In this document: in pieces, positions 24,846 to 37,816 of the stretch
How the letters are laid out: every line of letters begins with the position of its first letter
Position numbering within the stretch: the stretch's first letter is position 1
Assembly: GCA_001792895.1 (NCBI GenBank)
Contig: MARA01000054.1
Span: 124,001-188,000, forward strand
Direction: 5' to 3'
Source of the DNA: Lentinus brumalis
Taxonomy: Eukaryota > Basidiomycota > Agaricomycetes > Polyporales > Polyporaceae
Length of the DNA: 64,000 nucleotides
Notes under the pieces: model-generated
What the model saw: only the letters and a program-made list of their open reading frames with translations
What the model was told of the DNA's origin: nothing
Database searches by the model: none
Position numbers and translations under genes: made by a program

Positions 24846-27800
24846 GGAGATGTCTTGGTCTGTGCTGTCTTGTTCTGTTCTTTGTTCGCTGTCTCGGACA
24901 CTGTCACCGTTGATCTCTGCTTCATTCTCTGCTTTGCTCCCATTCACTTCCTCATGCGTATGTTCTATGCTTCCCATTCCTCCTCATTCCTCTTCTTTTT
25001 GCACCATGCCTTTTCTTGCATCGTCTTCCACCCTCTCATCGTTCTCCTCGCATAGCTCGTCTCTTTCACCTCAGTGCTCTCTCTCTCGCATCACCTCCAC
25101 GTTACCCTAAGTTATCCTCTCCATCTCTGTATAACATAGCTCCTAGACTGTGTCCTGGCATTTTCCCCTCCCCTCATCGTCTCATCGCTCTCCGGTCCCT
25201 TGCATCGCATCATGTACACTAGCTTTGTCTCGCATCGTCCGAGAAATGCACGGCATTGATACCACTCCTCATCCGTGTGCGTGAATCCTGAGCGTCCGAG
25301 GTCCTCCAGCGCACAATGGGGGGATATCGGCCATAGCACCAAGGTTATGCCGCATCAGGGTCGTCGGACGCTCACAGACCAAGATAGTACAAAGTATACA
25401 CTGCACCCCTCCACACATTCAGGATTCCACTAGCGCGTTGGTGCCCAAAAACGAGAGATCATCTCTGTCGCCACCTCACGGCATATTCTGCAAAACCATG
25501 ACTTCCTGTCCCCCACACACGTCCCACTGCCCGCACAGAGAGCGTCAGAACGCGCTCAGGCGGGATCGGGCGGGCAAGACGCCGGCGACAGCTTCGCAGA
25601 GGCGCGCACGCCACCAAAAGCCGGGGGCGAGTCTATTTCCCGAACTTCGACGCGGACACACAAACCCTCCGCTCTTCTCGTCCTCCTCTGCACGATGTTC
25701 CTGGGGGTGCAGATCGCGATCGCGTCCCGCGTTGTATAGATTTGATGGCGGGCGTGCGCCGTGGGCTGTCGCGGGAGTGTGGTTGTGCCGACCCCGGGGA
25801 TACGGGGTTTGCGAGGGCGAGGGCCGAGCGTGTCGGGGACTTCTGCTTCTTGGACGTCGACGGCGTATGCGTGTCGTGGCGGGCCTTCGGGTTCGCTGTT
25901 TGCAGTACGGGGTACTTGATCGGGACCCCACCTGGTGTCCCCTCGTACGTGTTGTGTGGATTCGCAGGTGAGTTCCGATCGTACGCGCCGTGCACATGGG
26001 TGCAGCATTTGCGCCTGAGGCAGGGAAGCGCGGCTTGGAGGAGTTCGCGAGGGAGCCATTGGACGAGCGAGGCGGCCTCGGAGCCGACGGGCGCGCAGGC
26101 GAAGAGTGTCAGGAAGCGACATGCAACACTTCCCCGGCGCTGTGCGTGCACGAACGAACGTTGGGAGCACACGGGCAGCTTGAGCAATGAGGACAAGGAC
26201 CCGGGGACTCGGGATGGCTAAGTATAGCTAGGCGAAACGCCTTGGCGGTCAATATCGCACGAGCGTTGCCGTACTAATGCGCGAGCGCGTCTGGGGCTCT
26301 GTCAGTGGTGGAGAGGGTTGTGTGGATTTGTCGATCACCGCGGGGCTTGTGTGGATGACGAGAGGCGTGCTGTGAGCGCGATGCGGCGGAGGGTGGATCT
26401 GGAGACTCGCAGGGACTAACTGGTGGCAGGGTGCATGCAATCAGATGGCTATCACCGAATCAGGAATACTAGACATCGAATTGATCGGAGCACTGAGGAG
26501 GGAGGGGCGTCTTGCGTGCGTCTTCCGCTATGTACATACTTAGGTCCAGTGAATTCTTGGGCACTCCGAGCGTAGCGGTGTGGATGGGTAGGCCGTCAAT
26601 TGTGGATCGGGGTTTGCGATTCTTCCGCGCCGGGGCGTAGATGATACCTGTTTCCTGTGCAGCGTGAGTGGACCCTGCAAGACTGCAAGCGGCATGTGCT
26701 AGCTATGTAGGTGCCGGAGGAATGTCGGTATGCCGACGGGAACTTCCGCGCCGCGGACGTATAGCGGCTGCAACCCTCGTGGGACCTGGAGAGTACAACA
26801 GGTTGACAGTGGCGCGACGGAAGGGCGGTAGTATCTTGCGCTTGAGTTTCCGCCGTTAACGGTGCATCGCTCGTACAGTCGCGCTCGACCCTGACACACT
26901 GCTAAGGTTCCGAGGTTGTTCCATGCGGGTACCAGCAGCCATGTCGACGAGTGGGCGATCCGTGCTGCACTCGGAGAAATGGTGGGTTCGTGCTTGTTCC
27001 GGTTGCGAGAGGATGGGGATGTGACGTGACTTGCCGTGAATGGACGAAGAGTTCTGTCAAGGTGACAGGTAGCCGCATGGCCTCGACAGCTCTGGGTCGA
27101 TTTCGGCCACCCGCCCATGCACAAGCTGAAACAGAGGAGGCTTCTCCCGCGGCGCGAGCTGCGTATGGTCTCGTCATGTCGTTTTTGAGGTTCCATGGCT
27201 CGCTAACCACAGTGTCGACGTCGTAGTGCTTCCAAGCGACCTCGGCCGGCTGTGTGCGGGTTTGTCTCTCAGAGCTTGCCAAGGTCCAAAAAGGCAGATT
27301 CAAGAAATATTAATGGGCACATTTTGGCACATTTGTGAGCTTCCATGCTTCTTCACGATGAGACTCTCAGTGTCGTCACAGGATGAAACGTGAGGTACTG
27401 ACCTCGGCTGCTGGAACGTGATCATTGAAGTTCAACGCTATCGCTCGGAGTGGATATCGATAATCTTCCGTGAAGTCCACCTCCTGACGCAAAGTCGTAA
27501 TAGCTTAAACAGCGCTGCAGTACTCCTCGTATCGGAATTGGGGTAGCGGTTAGCCACAGGAAGGTTAAAGGTCATGGGAGGAGAGCAACATGGATCGCGG
27601 TGGCAGTGCTCCTGCGACGCGACCATCACATGACCGCGTCCTCGGCAAGCCGGTGCCTGCCGCGCGGCAAACCGCGAGCGCTCCGGTGCTACCCCGGATA
27701 GGGCGTCCTCGTCGACTTGTCTTCTCTCCTCGTCGTCTCTCTGGCTCTCCTCATCATCTTTGGCCTGCCGCTCGTTGTCCGCGACGACGCACACCCGTGC

Positions 27801-27955
27801 TAGCTCTTTGTTTTTACTGTCTTCTACGTCGTAGATGAGCTACTCTGCATAGCCTTGGCCCTTCCACTACCCGGCGAAAAGCACATATAATCAATTCCGA
27901 CACTGCATTCTCCATTGCTCTACTCGACCTCGTCGACAGCATACTCGTACGAATC
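24846..27955. other. Intergenic region between TEA factor and TTC39-like gene
   Basis: Bases 24846-25150 are a T/C-rich 3' flank of the TEA gene. Bases 25430-26220 are GC-rich with overlapping open frames on both strands (for example 25545-25997, 25556-26170 minus and 25742-26221 plus); none shows a protein family or splice pattern, so I call none. Bases 26220-27850 show nothing recognisable. A TATA box for the next gene lies at 27886. Confidence 0.5.
27886..27890 (+). promoter_or_regulatory. TATA box of the TTC39-like gene
   Basis: CACATATAAT lies about 70 bp before the ATG at 27956, the usual distance for this genome (compare the RlpA-like genes). Confidence 0.5.
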
Positions 27956-30900
27956 ATGGCCAGTGACGTCTCGACAGAGTCTAAGCCCCAGCTCTGGGTG
28001 ACACCACCGCCCCCTTTCCCGACAGGTCCATATGTCCCGGAGAAGGCCCTCGCCGACGACATCGCGGGCGTGAGATACGCTCTGCACGTCTTCATACGGT
28101 CACACATGCACGAATCCGAAGACTATTGCAGGAAGTTTGACCCCAAGATGTGAGTCGCATCCTGCTCCTCCCCTGTTGTCGCTGCACGACGTTCAGGGAG
28201 CGACTGTATATGGCCACAGGCTTCGGCCTTATCCAGTGCGTCAAGGGTCTCATGTCCTTTGAAGACGAGGTGCGTCGTCATGTGCGTGCATCCCCGCCAT
28301 CCCGGTCGAGCTCTCCGCCACAGGACCTGAAAGATGCGATCGAACAAGTGAGGCACGGGAATGAGGTTGCGGCTCGCCACCGGAAACGCGCTGCGTCCCT
28401 GCCCACTCGTCTGGCCGGGCTCCTGGTTGGCTCTCTGAATACCTCCGGTGTCGGCTTCATCAGGAGTATGTCGACCTTGGAGCGTCACGCCGAGCTCGTG
28501 TATGCGGAGAGTCTGTTCGAGAAGGTGAGTAGTAGGTTCTCTGTTCGATGTGTTTCCAAGGAAGTAGTACCAAGTGGTGGTATCTCGCGCCTTGCCATCT
28601 CGAGCTGCGTATTCGCACTCCTGCATCATCTTGTTCAGCAGCGATGCGTCCCGTGGAACATCAGTGCTCGTCGTGCCTGGCATGGTACGGGCATATCACA
28701 TCTGCGGACCTATAAGACACAACATGATGTTCTTTTGCGCCTAGAAGGTGCTCTACATGAAGAATGACACGCGTTCCCTGAGATGAATGACAGTAGATCG
28801 TGACAGCACTGTTGTGTGTGCACGGCCGCACGTCTCCTAGCGGCTAGAATCGCACACCACTGTCCCAGATGGTCATATAACGTTCCCCTTGCGTCCCCGC
28901 GTGCATTATGCAGGTCTCGCGCTGGCTACCGACGCGGAGAGGCTACATAGCCCCGTCGTGAAAATTAGCCACACGCGCCGCCATGCATAGCAAGGGGATA
29001 ATTGCAAAGTTTGATGAGTCATAGGGTCACAGGTTCGGGGAGTGCCGGATGCAGTTCTGTGTTGTATTCTTTTTCTTCGCACTGCCGAGGACCATCTATC
29101 ACCGGTCTGTGTAGCTTCTCCGCAGTGTCAGAGTGAGTAGGAGGGTTCTGTCGACGACCACAAACTACTGGGCGACACAAATTACTGGGCCAGTCCTAGC
29201 CGTTTCATCTGACCCCTGGTCACTTTTGTGGTCTGCGAAGTTCCGCCGGAGTTGCAAGTCGATTCGGCTCCGGAATGCAGACGAAGAGGGCAACCCATAG
29301 AACGGCGGCGGGGAGGGGCAATGTCCCGCTCCTGGTCGGCTCACGAGAGACCATTCTTCACGCGTGTTCCACTGATAGATGTTCGCGATCGGTCCTGTTT
29401 GTATTCTCTTTTGCTAACGCACTGCCCTAGGCTCTGCTGGGGATCGTCTACTCTGGGGACTGGCTTGCATTCATCAAGGAAGCGTGAGTGCCCTTCTGCG
29501 GGTGGTGTACGATATAGTTACGACCCCGTTTCAGGCTGAACATGCGCACCACGATCAACATCTACCGCCAGCTCGGCAAGTACCTCGAAGCCGTGGATGC
29601 GGAGGCCCAGGCGAGTGGGAAGGGCCCCGAGGACCCGTCTATCGACGCAGACTTCCGTTCGGGTGTCTACCTAGGCGTCGGGCTCTCGAACCTCATCTTG
29701 TCTCTGATGCCGTCGCGCCTTCTCACCATCGTGGAGTTGTTCGGATACAGAGGGGATCGCCGTGCTGGGCTCGCATATCTCCAGCGGGCGGGCGGATGGA
29801 GCAAGGACTCTGATGTGCCTGCCATCGGACTGGGTGCGTCCATGCTTTGCATGCTGCGCACGGATAGTTGCTGATGTGATCTGAGTAGAGCAGGAGGGCA
29901 TCCGTCGGACCATCTGCGACATGACGTTGCTCATCTTCCATCTGGTATTGTCCAGCTTCACGTTTGAGGGTGTCGACATCCAGATGGCCCAAAAGATCCT
30001 GGACTACCACATTCAGCGCTATCCGAACGGTACGAGATTCGCCATATCATTTGTGTCCCCGGAGGGGTACGAGATACCCTCGTTCCTATCTCCGCTTTTC
30101 GCACCACCTGTCATTCTACTTCGCCTTTCTGCGTTGACATGAGGTGCGGCGGCGTGCTGACGCGTCGAATACAGGTGTCTTCTTTCTGTTCGGCCAAGGC
30201 CGGTTACACTTGTGCCGAAGTCAACCCTCCACTGCATTGGTGTACTATCAGAAGGCGCTGCAGGCCCAGAACCAGTACCGGAATTTACACCATATCTCTT
30301 TCTGGGAGATGGCCATCGCGAACTTCGCGCTCTGGGATGTCGCGGCGTCGCTCGATCACTGGCGCACGCTTGCTGCCGAGGCGTCGGTGAGTTCTTCGCT
30401 GCTCCGCCCACATAAGGGCATCCTTGCTGCTCGGGGATCCTGGCGATGTTGGCATACCCATTGCGCTCGGGATACTGACTGAATGGTTTCTCGCTGCTGC
30501 AGTGGTCGAAGGCGACGTATACATACGGCGTCGCAGTGTCTCTGCTCGAAATAGGCGGCGAGAAGCACGCAGAGGAGGTTGCCGAGCTCATGGAGAAGAT
30601 TCCAGGACTGCGGCAGAGGATCGCGGGCAAGTCCATCCCTCTTGAGGTTCGTGGTGTTATGGTTTTTGCCATTGCTCCCACATTATCTGACCTTCTGCTG
30701 AATGCTCGTCGTCCGCCACCACCCCTCGTCCTTGTTCTGTTGCCGTCACTGCTGCATCACGCGCTCCGCGCAACCTACCACTGCCGCTGACGCGCTGTAA
30801 CGTGCCGTGAACGTGGTGCAGAAATTTGTCGCCCGCAAGGCGCGCAAGTTCAAACAGCAGGGCGGGCGGCTCGCCCTGCCCGCGCTCGAGTTTGCGTACT

Positions 30901-31693
30901 TCTTCCTGGGGATCGCGCATGCGCCGAGAGGCGTGATCACGCAGCGCATGCTGCCGCTCGTGGACGAGCAGCTGGCGAGTATCCGGAAGCACGCGGGGGA
31001 GCCCGCGAAGTACGCCACCGGCACCGAGTCCGGTGAGGAGGAGTACTGGGACGATCTTGCGCTCGCGAACTTTTTGCGCGGGATTTGTTTGCGGTTCGTG
31101 GCGTACCCGGATGCGGATGCGGTCGTTGACGCGGATGAGGAGAAGGCGGTGAGGGAGGGGAGGGCTGAGGCGGAGAAGGGCGCGGCGGAGGCGTTCGAGG
31201 CGGTCTTCAGGGACGGCCCGAGGGTTGCGTATGATCATTATCTGGTGTATTATTCCCGTGAGTGTTCTGTTTATTCTGGGGTTGTGCTTGCGGAGTAGCT
31301 GACGTTTCTGCCGGCAGACTTCGAGTATGCGCGGCTTTTGGCATGCCAGGGCGACAAGGAGGGTGCTCGGAAGCACTTCGAGCTGGTGCTTTCGGGTGAG
31401 TACAGTTCACCCGCTCAGTCAGGGATGGCGCTGTATCTATCTCATACTCACACACTTCTGTGCACTCAGGCAAACCCCTAGAAGTGGCGCCTGGTTCGCG
31501 CAAGGTACGTGCACACTTGGTATCGAACCGGAACACAACAGCTGACAATAGTAATCCCAGGGCAAGTTCAGCATGGAGGTAGGTCGCACTCGGTATCAAG
31601 TCGTTCAGTGCGCTGACATTGTTTCGGCAGAACGCCCTCCATATCCGGGCACACGCAGCACTAGAGGCACTCGACCACGCCCGGCGGCTCTAG
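27956..31693 (+). CDS. TTC39/Iml2-family tetratricopeptide repeat protein
   Basis: Thirteen exons joining in phase: 27956-28149, 28197-28269, 28324-28524, 29431-29483, 29535-29833, 29889-30029, 30175-30386, 30503-30646, 30822-31257, 31318-31395, 31470-31504, 31561-31578, 31631-31693; 648 aa. The family is known as yeast Iml2 (linked to inclusion-body clearance at mitochondria and lipid droplets) and animal TTC39. Seen: an N-terminal GFGLIQCVKGLMSFEDED stretch typical of the family, YAESLFEKALL and FIKEALNMRTTINIYRQL helices, the SGVYLGVGLSNLILSLMP segment, and TPR-like helices such as ALVYYQKALQAQ and the C-terminal FEYARLLACQGDKEGARKHF. An acidic Glu/Ala linker sits at about 31090-31200. Exon 12 is 18 nt. 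Intron 3 is 906 bp while all others are about 45-180 bp. Confidence 0.92.
28525..29430 (+). other. Unusually long intron 3 of the TTC39-like gene
   Basis: The intron runs from GTGAGT at 28525 to CTAG at 29430, phase 0, and joins FEK to ALLGIVYSGDW. It is 906 bp, roughly fifteen times the common size here. It contains no recognisable gene and no clear terminal inverted repeats. Near 29162-29190 there is a short direct repeat (ACAAACTACTGGG and ACAAATTACTGGG). It may be an old insertion or a host for a non-coding RNA. Confidence 0.75.
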
Positions 31694-32143
31694 CATCTAT
31701 AGAGACTGTCTGAGTCTAGATGCCGTCACCCCTTCCCCTGCGTTTTCAATATAGCGTATCTATGAGAGTCGGTACTTCTGTGAGTTATTGCTCATGTATT
31801 GTTAGATACCCACCCGGACGCTGCGCTCTCGACGCCGCCTCGGTCAATATCTGTGCTTATCTGCAGACGACTGACTTACGTGCATGTATCGCCACACGTA
31901 TGATAGTTCATATCTTGTACAGTAAACCCAGTCATGTTTTGTTTCTCTCTCTTGCTATACATGTTGCACGGTAGAAGCGACAATCAATAAGAGCTGTTTA
32001 CTTATCCCTTACTTATCCTCCGGGCCGCAATCGGGCCGTACCCCACGGCGCCTGTTTTGATCAGGCGTCGTCGCACGTCGTCGCGCTCGTCGTCGTCGGA
32101 CGCTTGCTCGTCGTCTACCACATCGAGCTCGACGTCTTTCGCC
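31694..32143. other. Intergenic region before the alpha-mannosidase
   Basis: Only 450 bp, A/T-richer than its surroundings (31720-32000). It should hold the terminator of the TTC39-like gene and the promoter of the mannosidase. An open frame upstream of the chosen ATG is Arg/Ser-rich and looks like 5' leader. Confidence 0.5.
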
Positions 32144-35100
32144 ATGGCTTGCAACCACGGACACGGCGCTGCCGGATACCCGAAGGAGAACTATGGCCCG
32201 GGCGCGAAATGGATCAAGCATCTCACCCAGAACCGGCTGGGAACGTTCGAGGGCGGGCACTTCGCCGACGTGAATCTCTCGTCGGTGCTCTTCACGCATA
32301 GGATCGACAACAAGGAGCATGTCAAGCTGGAGGTGTGGAGTGCGCCGGGGCTGTCGAAGCCGACCTTTGAGGAGGCTATGAAGCAGAAGTTCAGGCCGGC
32401 GTCGAAGGGGGAGTCGTTTGGTCCTTCTTGTGAGTAACATGTATTATCGCTATTGTAGAGGGGGACTCATTGGAGGTTCTCAGGGGTATGTGTATTGTGT
32501 AGGGCTGCATGTCAAGCCAACGCTGACGTCGAGCTCGCTAGACCAACCACTGGTGGAAGGTCTCCGTTACCATCCCCTCATACTGGGAGCAGTATGAGCG
32601 CGTACAGTGTACGTGATGTTGTTTCTGCCGATCCCGTGTTCTCATACTCTCAGGTAGTTGAGTTTGACCCCGGATGCGAAGCCATGATCTTCTCGACCGA
32701 CGGCACGCCCCTCCAAGGCATCACCGGAGGAGGTGGCGGCGACCGTCGCGTCGAGTACGTCATTCCGCATAGTATAGTCAAAACTGGCAAGCACGAGTTC
32801 GTCATCGAGTCCAGCTGCAACGGCATGTTCGGTGTACCTTGGAACGGCGACACCATTGCACCGCCGGACGTACGTTCTACATCCAGTTTGCTCTGCTGCA
32901 CTGTGGACTGAACTCGCCACAGATGAACAGGTACTTTGGTCTCGCATCTGCGGATCTCGTCGTCCCCAACATGGAGGCGTGGCACCTCTTGTGGGATTTC
33001 CAGGCCCTGCGACAGATCTCCGAGTCGGTGCCAGGTAACACGGCGTTACAGAACAAGGCGCTCACGACCGCGAATGCTATCATGAACGTCTTCGACAAGG
33101 GAGACGTTCATAGTCTCAGCGCTGCTCGGAAACTCGCTGAGGAAGTCTTCGGCGAGCACTGGGCTGAGAAGGGTGAGAAAGTGTACGAGGAAGGCGCGGA
33201 GAAGGCTCAGGTGTGGGGTATTGGGCATTGTCACATTGACACTGCTTGGTATGTTCACTGTATCGGCTCGCATATAGCTGCTGAATCGCCTTCAGGCTCT
33301 GGCCCTACCGAGTCACCCAGCAGAAGGTTGCTCGCTCATGGTCTACCCAGGTCGACCTCATGGATCGCTACCCTGAGCATCGTTTCACGTGCAGTCAGGC
33401 ACAGCAGTACAAGTGGCTCGAGCAGGTACGAGACACACGCTTGCCCTGTAATACAGGGATCGCTGACTCATGTTGCCTAGCAATATCCGCCCCTCTTCGA
33501 GCGCGTTAAGGCGAAGATCAAGGCGGGCACTTTCCATCCGGTCGGTGGCTCCTGGGTCGAGAACGACTCGAACATGCCCTCGGGAGAGGCGCTCGCCCGC
33601 CAGTTCATCTTTGGACAGCGCTACTTCGAGTCGCGGTTCGGGGCTCGGTGCAAAACTGCGTGGCTGCCCGACTCGTTCGGCCTGACCGGTGCGCTTCCGC
33701 AGCTGATCCGCCTTGCCGACATGGATTACTTCTTTACGCAGAAGCTGTCGTGGTAAGTGCGACATCATCGGTTGAGGACTATAGGTCCTTGTGTACGGAA
33801 CTGATATTGAGATTGATCGGCACCTAGGAACAACATGTGAGTTCTCTGGACGCAAGATCGTGGCGGACGGTGTATCTGAGATCGATTCGCAGCAACAACT
33901 TCCCGCACTCTACGTTTAACTGGGTCGGGATCGACGGAACCCAAGTCCTGTGCCACATGACGCCAGTCGGTGCGTATGTGCGATGTAATGTCCGCGATCG
34001 TCGCTTACAGCCTGCCGCAGATACCTACACTGCACAGGCCACGGTCGGAGACGTCGTCAAGGGTGTCAACAACCACAAGGTACCGTCTAGCTATGCTCCG
34101 TCTTGGAACACAGTTTTCACTTCAGCTTAGAATCTGGAATCATCCGACATTTCACTGCTCGTTTTCGGCAACGGCGATGGTGGAGGTGGGCCGCTCGCGA
34201 AGATGCTCGAGAACGTGCGCCATCATCGTCGTCGTTGGGATACTGTCCGAACTAACCGTGGGATGCCAGCTGCGCCGCATCCGCGCGACGTCCAACAAAT
34301 CGAGGGATATTCCACCCGTCAACATGGGTCATTCGGTGGACGAGTTCTTCGATGTCCTGGCCAAGGACTCGGACGCTGGAGCGAAGCTGCCGAACTGGTC
34401 AGTGTTATCCCTTCGTTCTCACTTGCCCTTTGATGAATTGTTCTCGTTATGACGGCAGGAGCGGCGAACTCTATCTGGAGGTGTGTTGGGCCCGATCTTA
34501 ACTGGAACTAGAACTAATGCAGCTACGACCAGTTCCACCGTGGAACATACACCTCGCACGGTGGGTATTCTCCCGGCACGGCCGCGATGTTAGCTAATCA
34601 AAATCGCAGGCTCCATCAAGAAGGGCAACCGCAAGTCTGAGATCCTCCTTCGCGATGTTGAGGTATGTTGCACGAGCTCCGTGCTCTGCGGGGCGCCAGA
34701 GCTCACTGGAGCATCGTGTAGATCATCTCGACGTTTGCTAGTCTGTTCAAGTACCACAAGACCGACTATGTATACCCTGACGAGAAGATCAATGACTGCT
34801 GGGAGAAGGTCTTGCTCAACCAATGTGAGTCGATTCACCGCTGCGAAGATTCCCAGACAACTGACCAAAATCTCCGTAGTCCATGATGGTACGTTTGAAC
34901 GACTCATGTTGGTCGCGAGATAGTCTGACAACTGAACTGTATAGTTCTTCCTGGATCGGCGATGTGAGTATCCTATTGAACTAGTTGAGTAATCTCGCTG
35001 AGGCTCGGTCTAGTGGCATGGTCTACGACGACGCCGAGAAGTTGTACGCGGAGGTGCGCAAGGACGGAGAGACCCTCCTTGAGGAGGCCTTCAAGGCGAT

Positions 35101-37018
35101 ATTCCCGCCCTCGGTCTCGCTGGACGACCCAGCCTTCAAATCGAAGAAGACGGGCACAATCGTCGGTTTCAACACTACCTTCTTCCCTCGCCGCGACATT
35201 GTCGAGGTCCCGCTCTCCGGTGCAGCGCAACGCTTGAAGTCGCAAGTCGTCCAGACGGCTAAGAACGGCGCCAGCGGCTTCGCACTCCTCGACTGCTCTG
35301 CTGGCGGCGGGCTCGCCTATGGTACTGGGATGTATGCCAACTGCAAGCCTGTTTCTGGTACGTCCTCAGTACTATCGCGAACGGGACGTGACTGATCGGT
35401 CTTGCAGTCGCTCGTGTCGGCACGGACCACTTCGTGCTGAAGAATGCGAGTGTGCAGCTGACGATCATCGAGGGCAGGATCACGAGCCTCTATGATGTTG
35501 CACTCGAGTACGTTTCGGTCAGACTATGATCTTGAGATGCCTGCTCATCTTGTTCGTCAGCCGTGAGCTCATTCCCGCTGGCGAGTCGGGAGGCCTCATC
35601 ATCTTTGACGACAAGCCGAACTACTGGGATGCATGGGGTGAGTCCATCTTATGTGCCCATCGCGATGGGTGATAATGAACGTCTTGCAGATGTCGAGATT
35701 CATCACCTGGAGAAGTTCCAGAAGCTCCGCTTCGAAAACATCTCTATCGCTGCTGAAGGTCCTCTCCGCGCGTCTCTGAAGTCGACCGTCAAGTACGGTC
35801 AGAGCACGATCAACGTCGTGGTATGTGGTCCAGCACAATCGATAGCCTGCGTCCTGCTCACCTTGCCTATAGATCTCCTTGGATGCCATCCCAGGTGACT
35901 AGCCACGAAAACCATGGGCACAGACGGATACTAACTGGTTCGCAGCTTCGCTGAAGAAGAACTCGCGTTCATTCTTCCGCTTCGATGCCGACGTAGACTG
36001 GCATGAACGCCACGAGTTCCTGAAGTTCGAGCTGCCGCTCAACATCAAGAACGACTTTGCGACGTACGAGACGCAGTTCGGACACGTGCAGCGTCCGACG
36101 CATAAGAACACAACCTGGGATATGGCCAAGTTCGAAGTATGCGGTCACAAGGTGCGTGCATCGAACATCACCTCTTGCGGTCAATAGTGACAGGCCTCCC
36201 GCAGTACGCCGATCTCAGCGAGTATGGCTACGGTGTTGCTATCCTGTCGGAGTCGAAGTACGGCTTCTCGTGCCGCGGAAACGTCTTGCGTATCTCCTTG
36301 CTTCGTGCTGCAACTGCACCCGATGCTGAGCAGGACCAGGGTATGTACTTCCGGGACATCATCTTGAGCAGGAGGCTCATACAGACGTGTACTTTAGGCA
36401 AGCACGAGTTCTCGTGGGCGGTCATGCCTCACCAAGGTCACTTCCTGGAATCTGATGTCCCGATCGCTGCGATCCTGTTCAACTCGCCCATCCATGGTAA
36501 GGTCATCTACCTCAGAATGTGCTCGGTCATGCTGACATGAACGTTAGTGCGCCTCCTTGAGGATACGGCTGAGGCGCCGCTCCTCAAGACTAAGCCCGCC
36601 TTCCAGCTCGAAGGCGCACCGAACGTCTTCCTCGAGACTGTCAAGCGCGGACTGGACGACGATTTCGAGTCGCACGAGTCGCCTTCGGTCGTCCTGCGTC
36701 TCTATGAGGCGTACGGCGGCCACGGCATCGTCAAGCTCAAGTTCGCCGAGCACCTTTCGGTCGTGAAAGTGCTTATCACGAACCTCCTGGAAGACAAGCT
36801 GGAGGAACTAAGCCTCTACCAGACGGAGGACGCGTCCTCTGCCGTAAAGCTCAGCTTCCACGGCTTTGAGGTCAAGACCGTCAAGCTTATCTTGGGCAGG
36901 CCTAGGTTAGTCCTGCAGGCTTGAGAATCATTACCGCTGTCGTACTGATATCTTCCCATCTTTCAGCGCGGTCCCTAAGAGGGAAAGCTGGGTCACTGTC
37001 GAGAAGCCAGGCTTCTGA
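32144..37018 (+). CDS. GH38 alpha-mannosidase (vacuolar Ams1 type)
   Basis: About 27 exons. GH38 enzymes remove alpha-linked mannose; the Ams1 group is imported into the vacuole from the cytosol and degrades free oligosaccharides, which fits the absence of a signal peptide after the ATG at 32144 (context GCCATGG). Seen: the zinc-binding [15 protein letters not shown] motif (exons 4-5, 33229-33310), [16 protein letters not shown], the nucleophile in WLPDSFG (Asp codon 33670), [13 protein letters not shown], the second zinc histidine in NQFHDVLPGSAIG (spread over exons 15-18) and the C-terminal beta domains. Exons 7 and 16 are only 9 nt. Exon 1 (32144-32429, phase 1) and exon 2 (32542-32608, must start in phase 0) do not join in frame with canonical sites; two bases seem to be missing where Trp is expected. 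All other joins are in frame, for about 1136 aa. Confidence 0.93.
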
Positions 37019-37702
37019 GGGACATCGCGGACCATTGTACTCTCTGTAACAATACCCTGTATGCGTGGATCGGACGAGTGTAGGTTGGAAATTGGACGAT
37101 GTGAATCATGTTGTTGCTATGTAGACGGTGTTTGGACTGACCATGTCTCGCCCGCGGTTTGAAGGCTGTTGCGGTGAGTACTTAGCCGTTGTCACGAGAA
37201 CATGCGCTGACCATCGATAGTACACAGGTTGCACCCGGTGTAAGTGAGGAGTGGGGGAATCGCATCACGGTCCACCTCATGATCACGCGCCGGCGATGAT
37301 ACATCGCCTGTCGATACCTGGCCACCTTGAAGGTGGGCTCTCAGATGGACCCACGGTCATCAGGCTTGCCACACTTGCCACATGAGCGGTCATATCGCCC
37401 AAGTCAGGACAGCGCGCGAACAGCGTGTCACCCGCGCACGATCACCTTCGTCACCTTGAGAACTGAACGGAACGGCGCACTCGGTCTGCAACGCGACCAC
37501 GGTGGAGCCGATCCATGCCAGGCAGGGCATGCCCACCAGGACGAGATCGACAACGCAAGTGCATGTATCGATGGACGTGTTGGCTCTCACGTTATGAGCA
37601 GAATTCAGGGATGCAGACATGGCTGGAATAGCTCGATCTTCGGGCGCACTCGAATCAATCAAAATGCGGAATGAGAATCAGCATACTATGGTCGGACAAT
37701 CC
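37019..37702. other. Intergenic region between mannosidase and RlpA-like gene 1
   Basis: No gene recognised. It is the 3' flank of the mannosidase and the promoter region of the secreted protein gene. Open frames here are short and lack similarity. Confidence 0.55.
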
Positions 37703-37740
37703 TATATAGAGCAGGCGAGTCGTTCGCCGAGTCTTCAGTT
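37703..37740 (+). promoter_or_regulatory. Core promoter of RlpA-like gene 1
   Basis: TATATA at 37703 is followed about 32 bp later by the initiator-like word TCTTCAGT, 114 bp before the ATG. The same pair with the same spacing is found before the other two RlpA-like genes. Confidence 0.7.
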
Positions 37741-37816
37741 CGTCACTCATCTCCCCCTTTCAAGGTTCACATTCCCCGGCCTGGTGCCGTCTTCTCTTCG
37801 TAACTCAACTTGCGAT

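Noticed and set aside
25545..26221. Overlapping open frames on both strands (25545-25997, 25556-26170, 25742-26221)
   Set aside because: All are Arg/Pro/Ser-rich shadows of GC-rich sequence; no domain and no consistent exon structure.
32495..32911. 138-codon open frame inside the mannosidase gene
   Set aside because: It is in another frame from the exons that carry the GH38 sequence.
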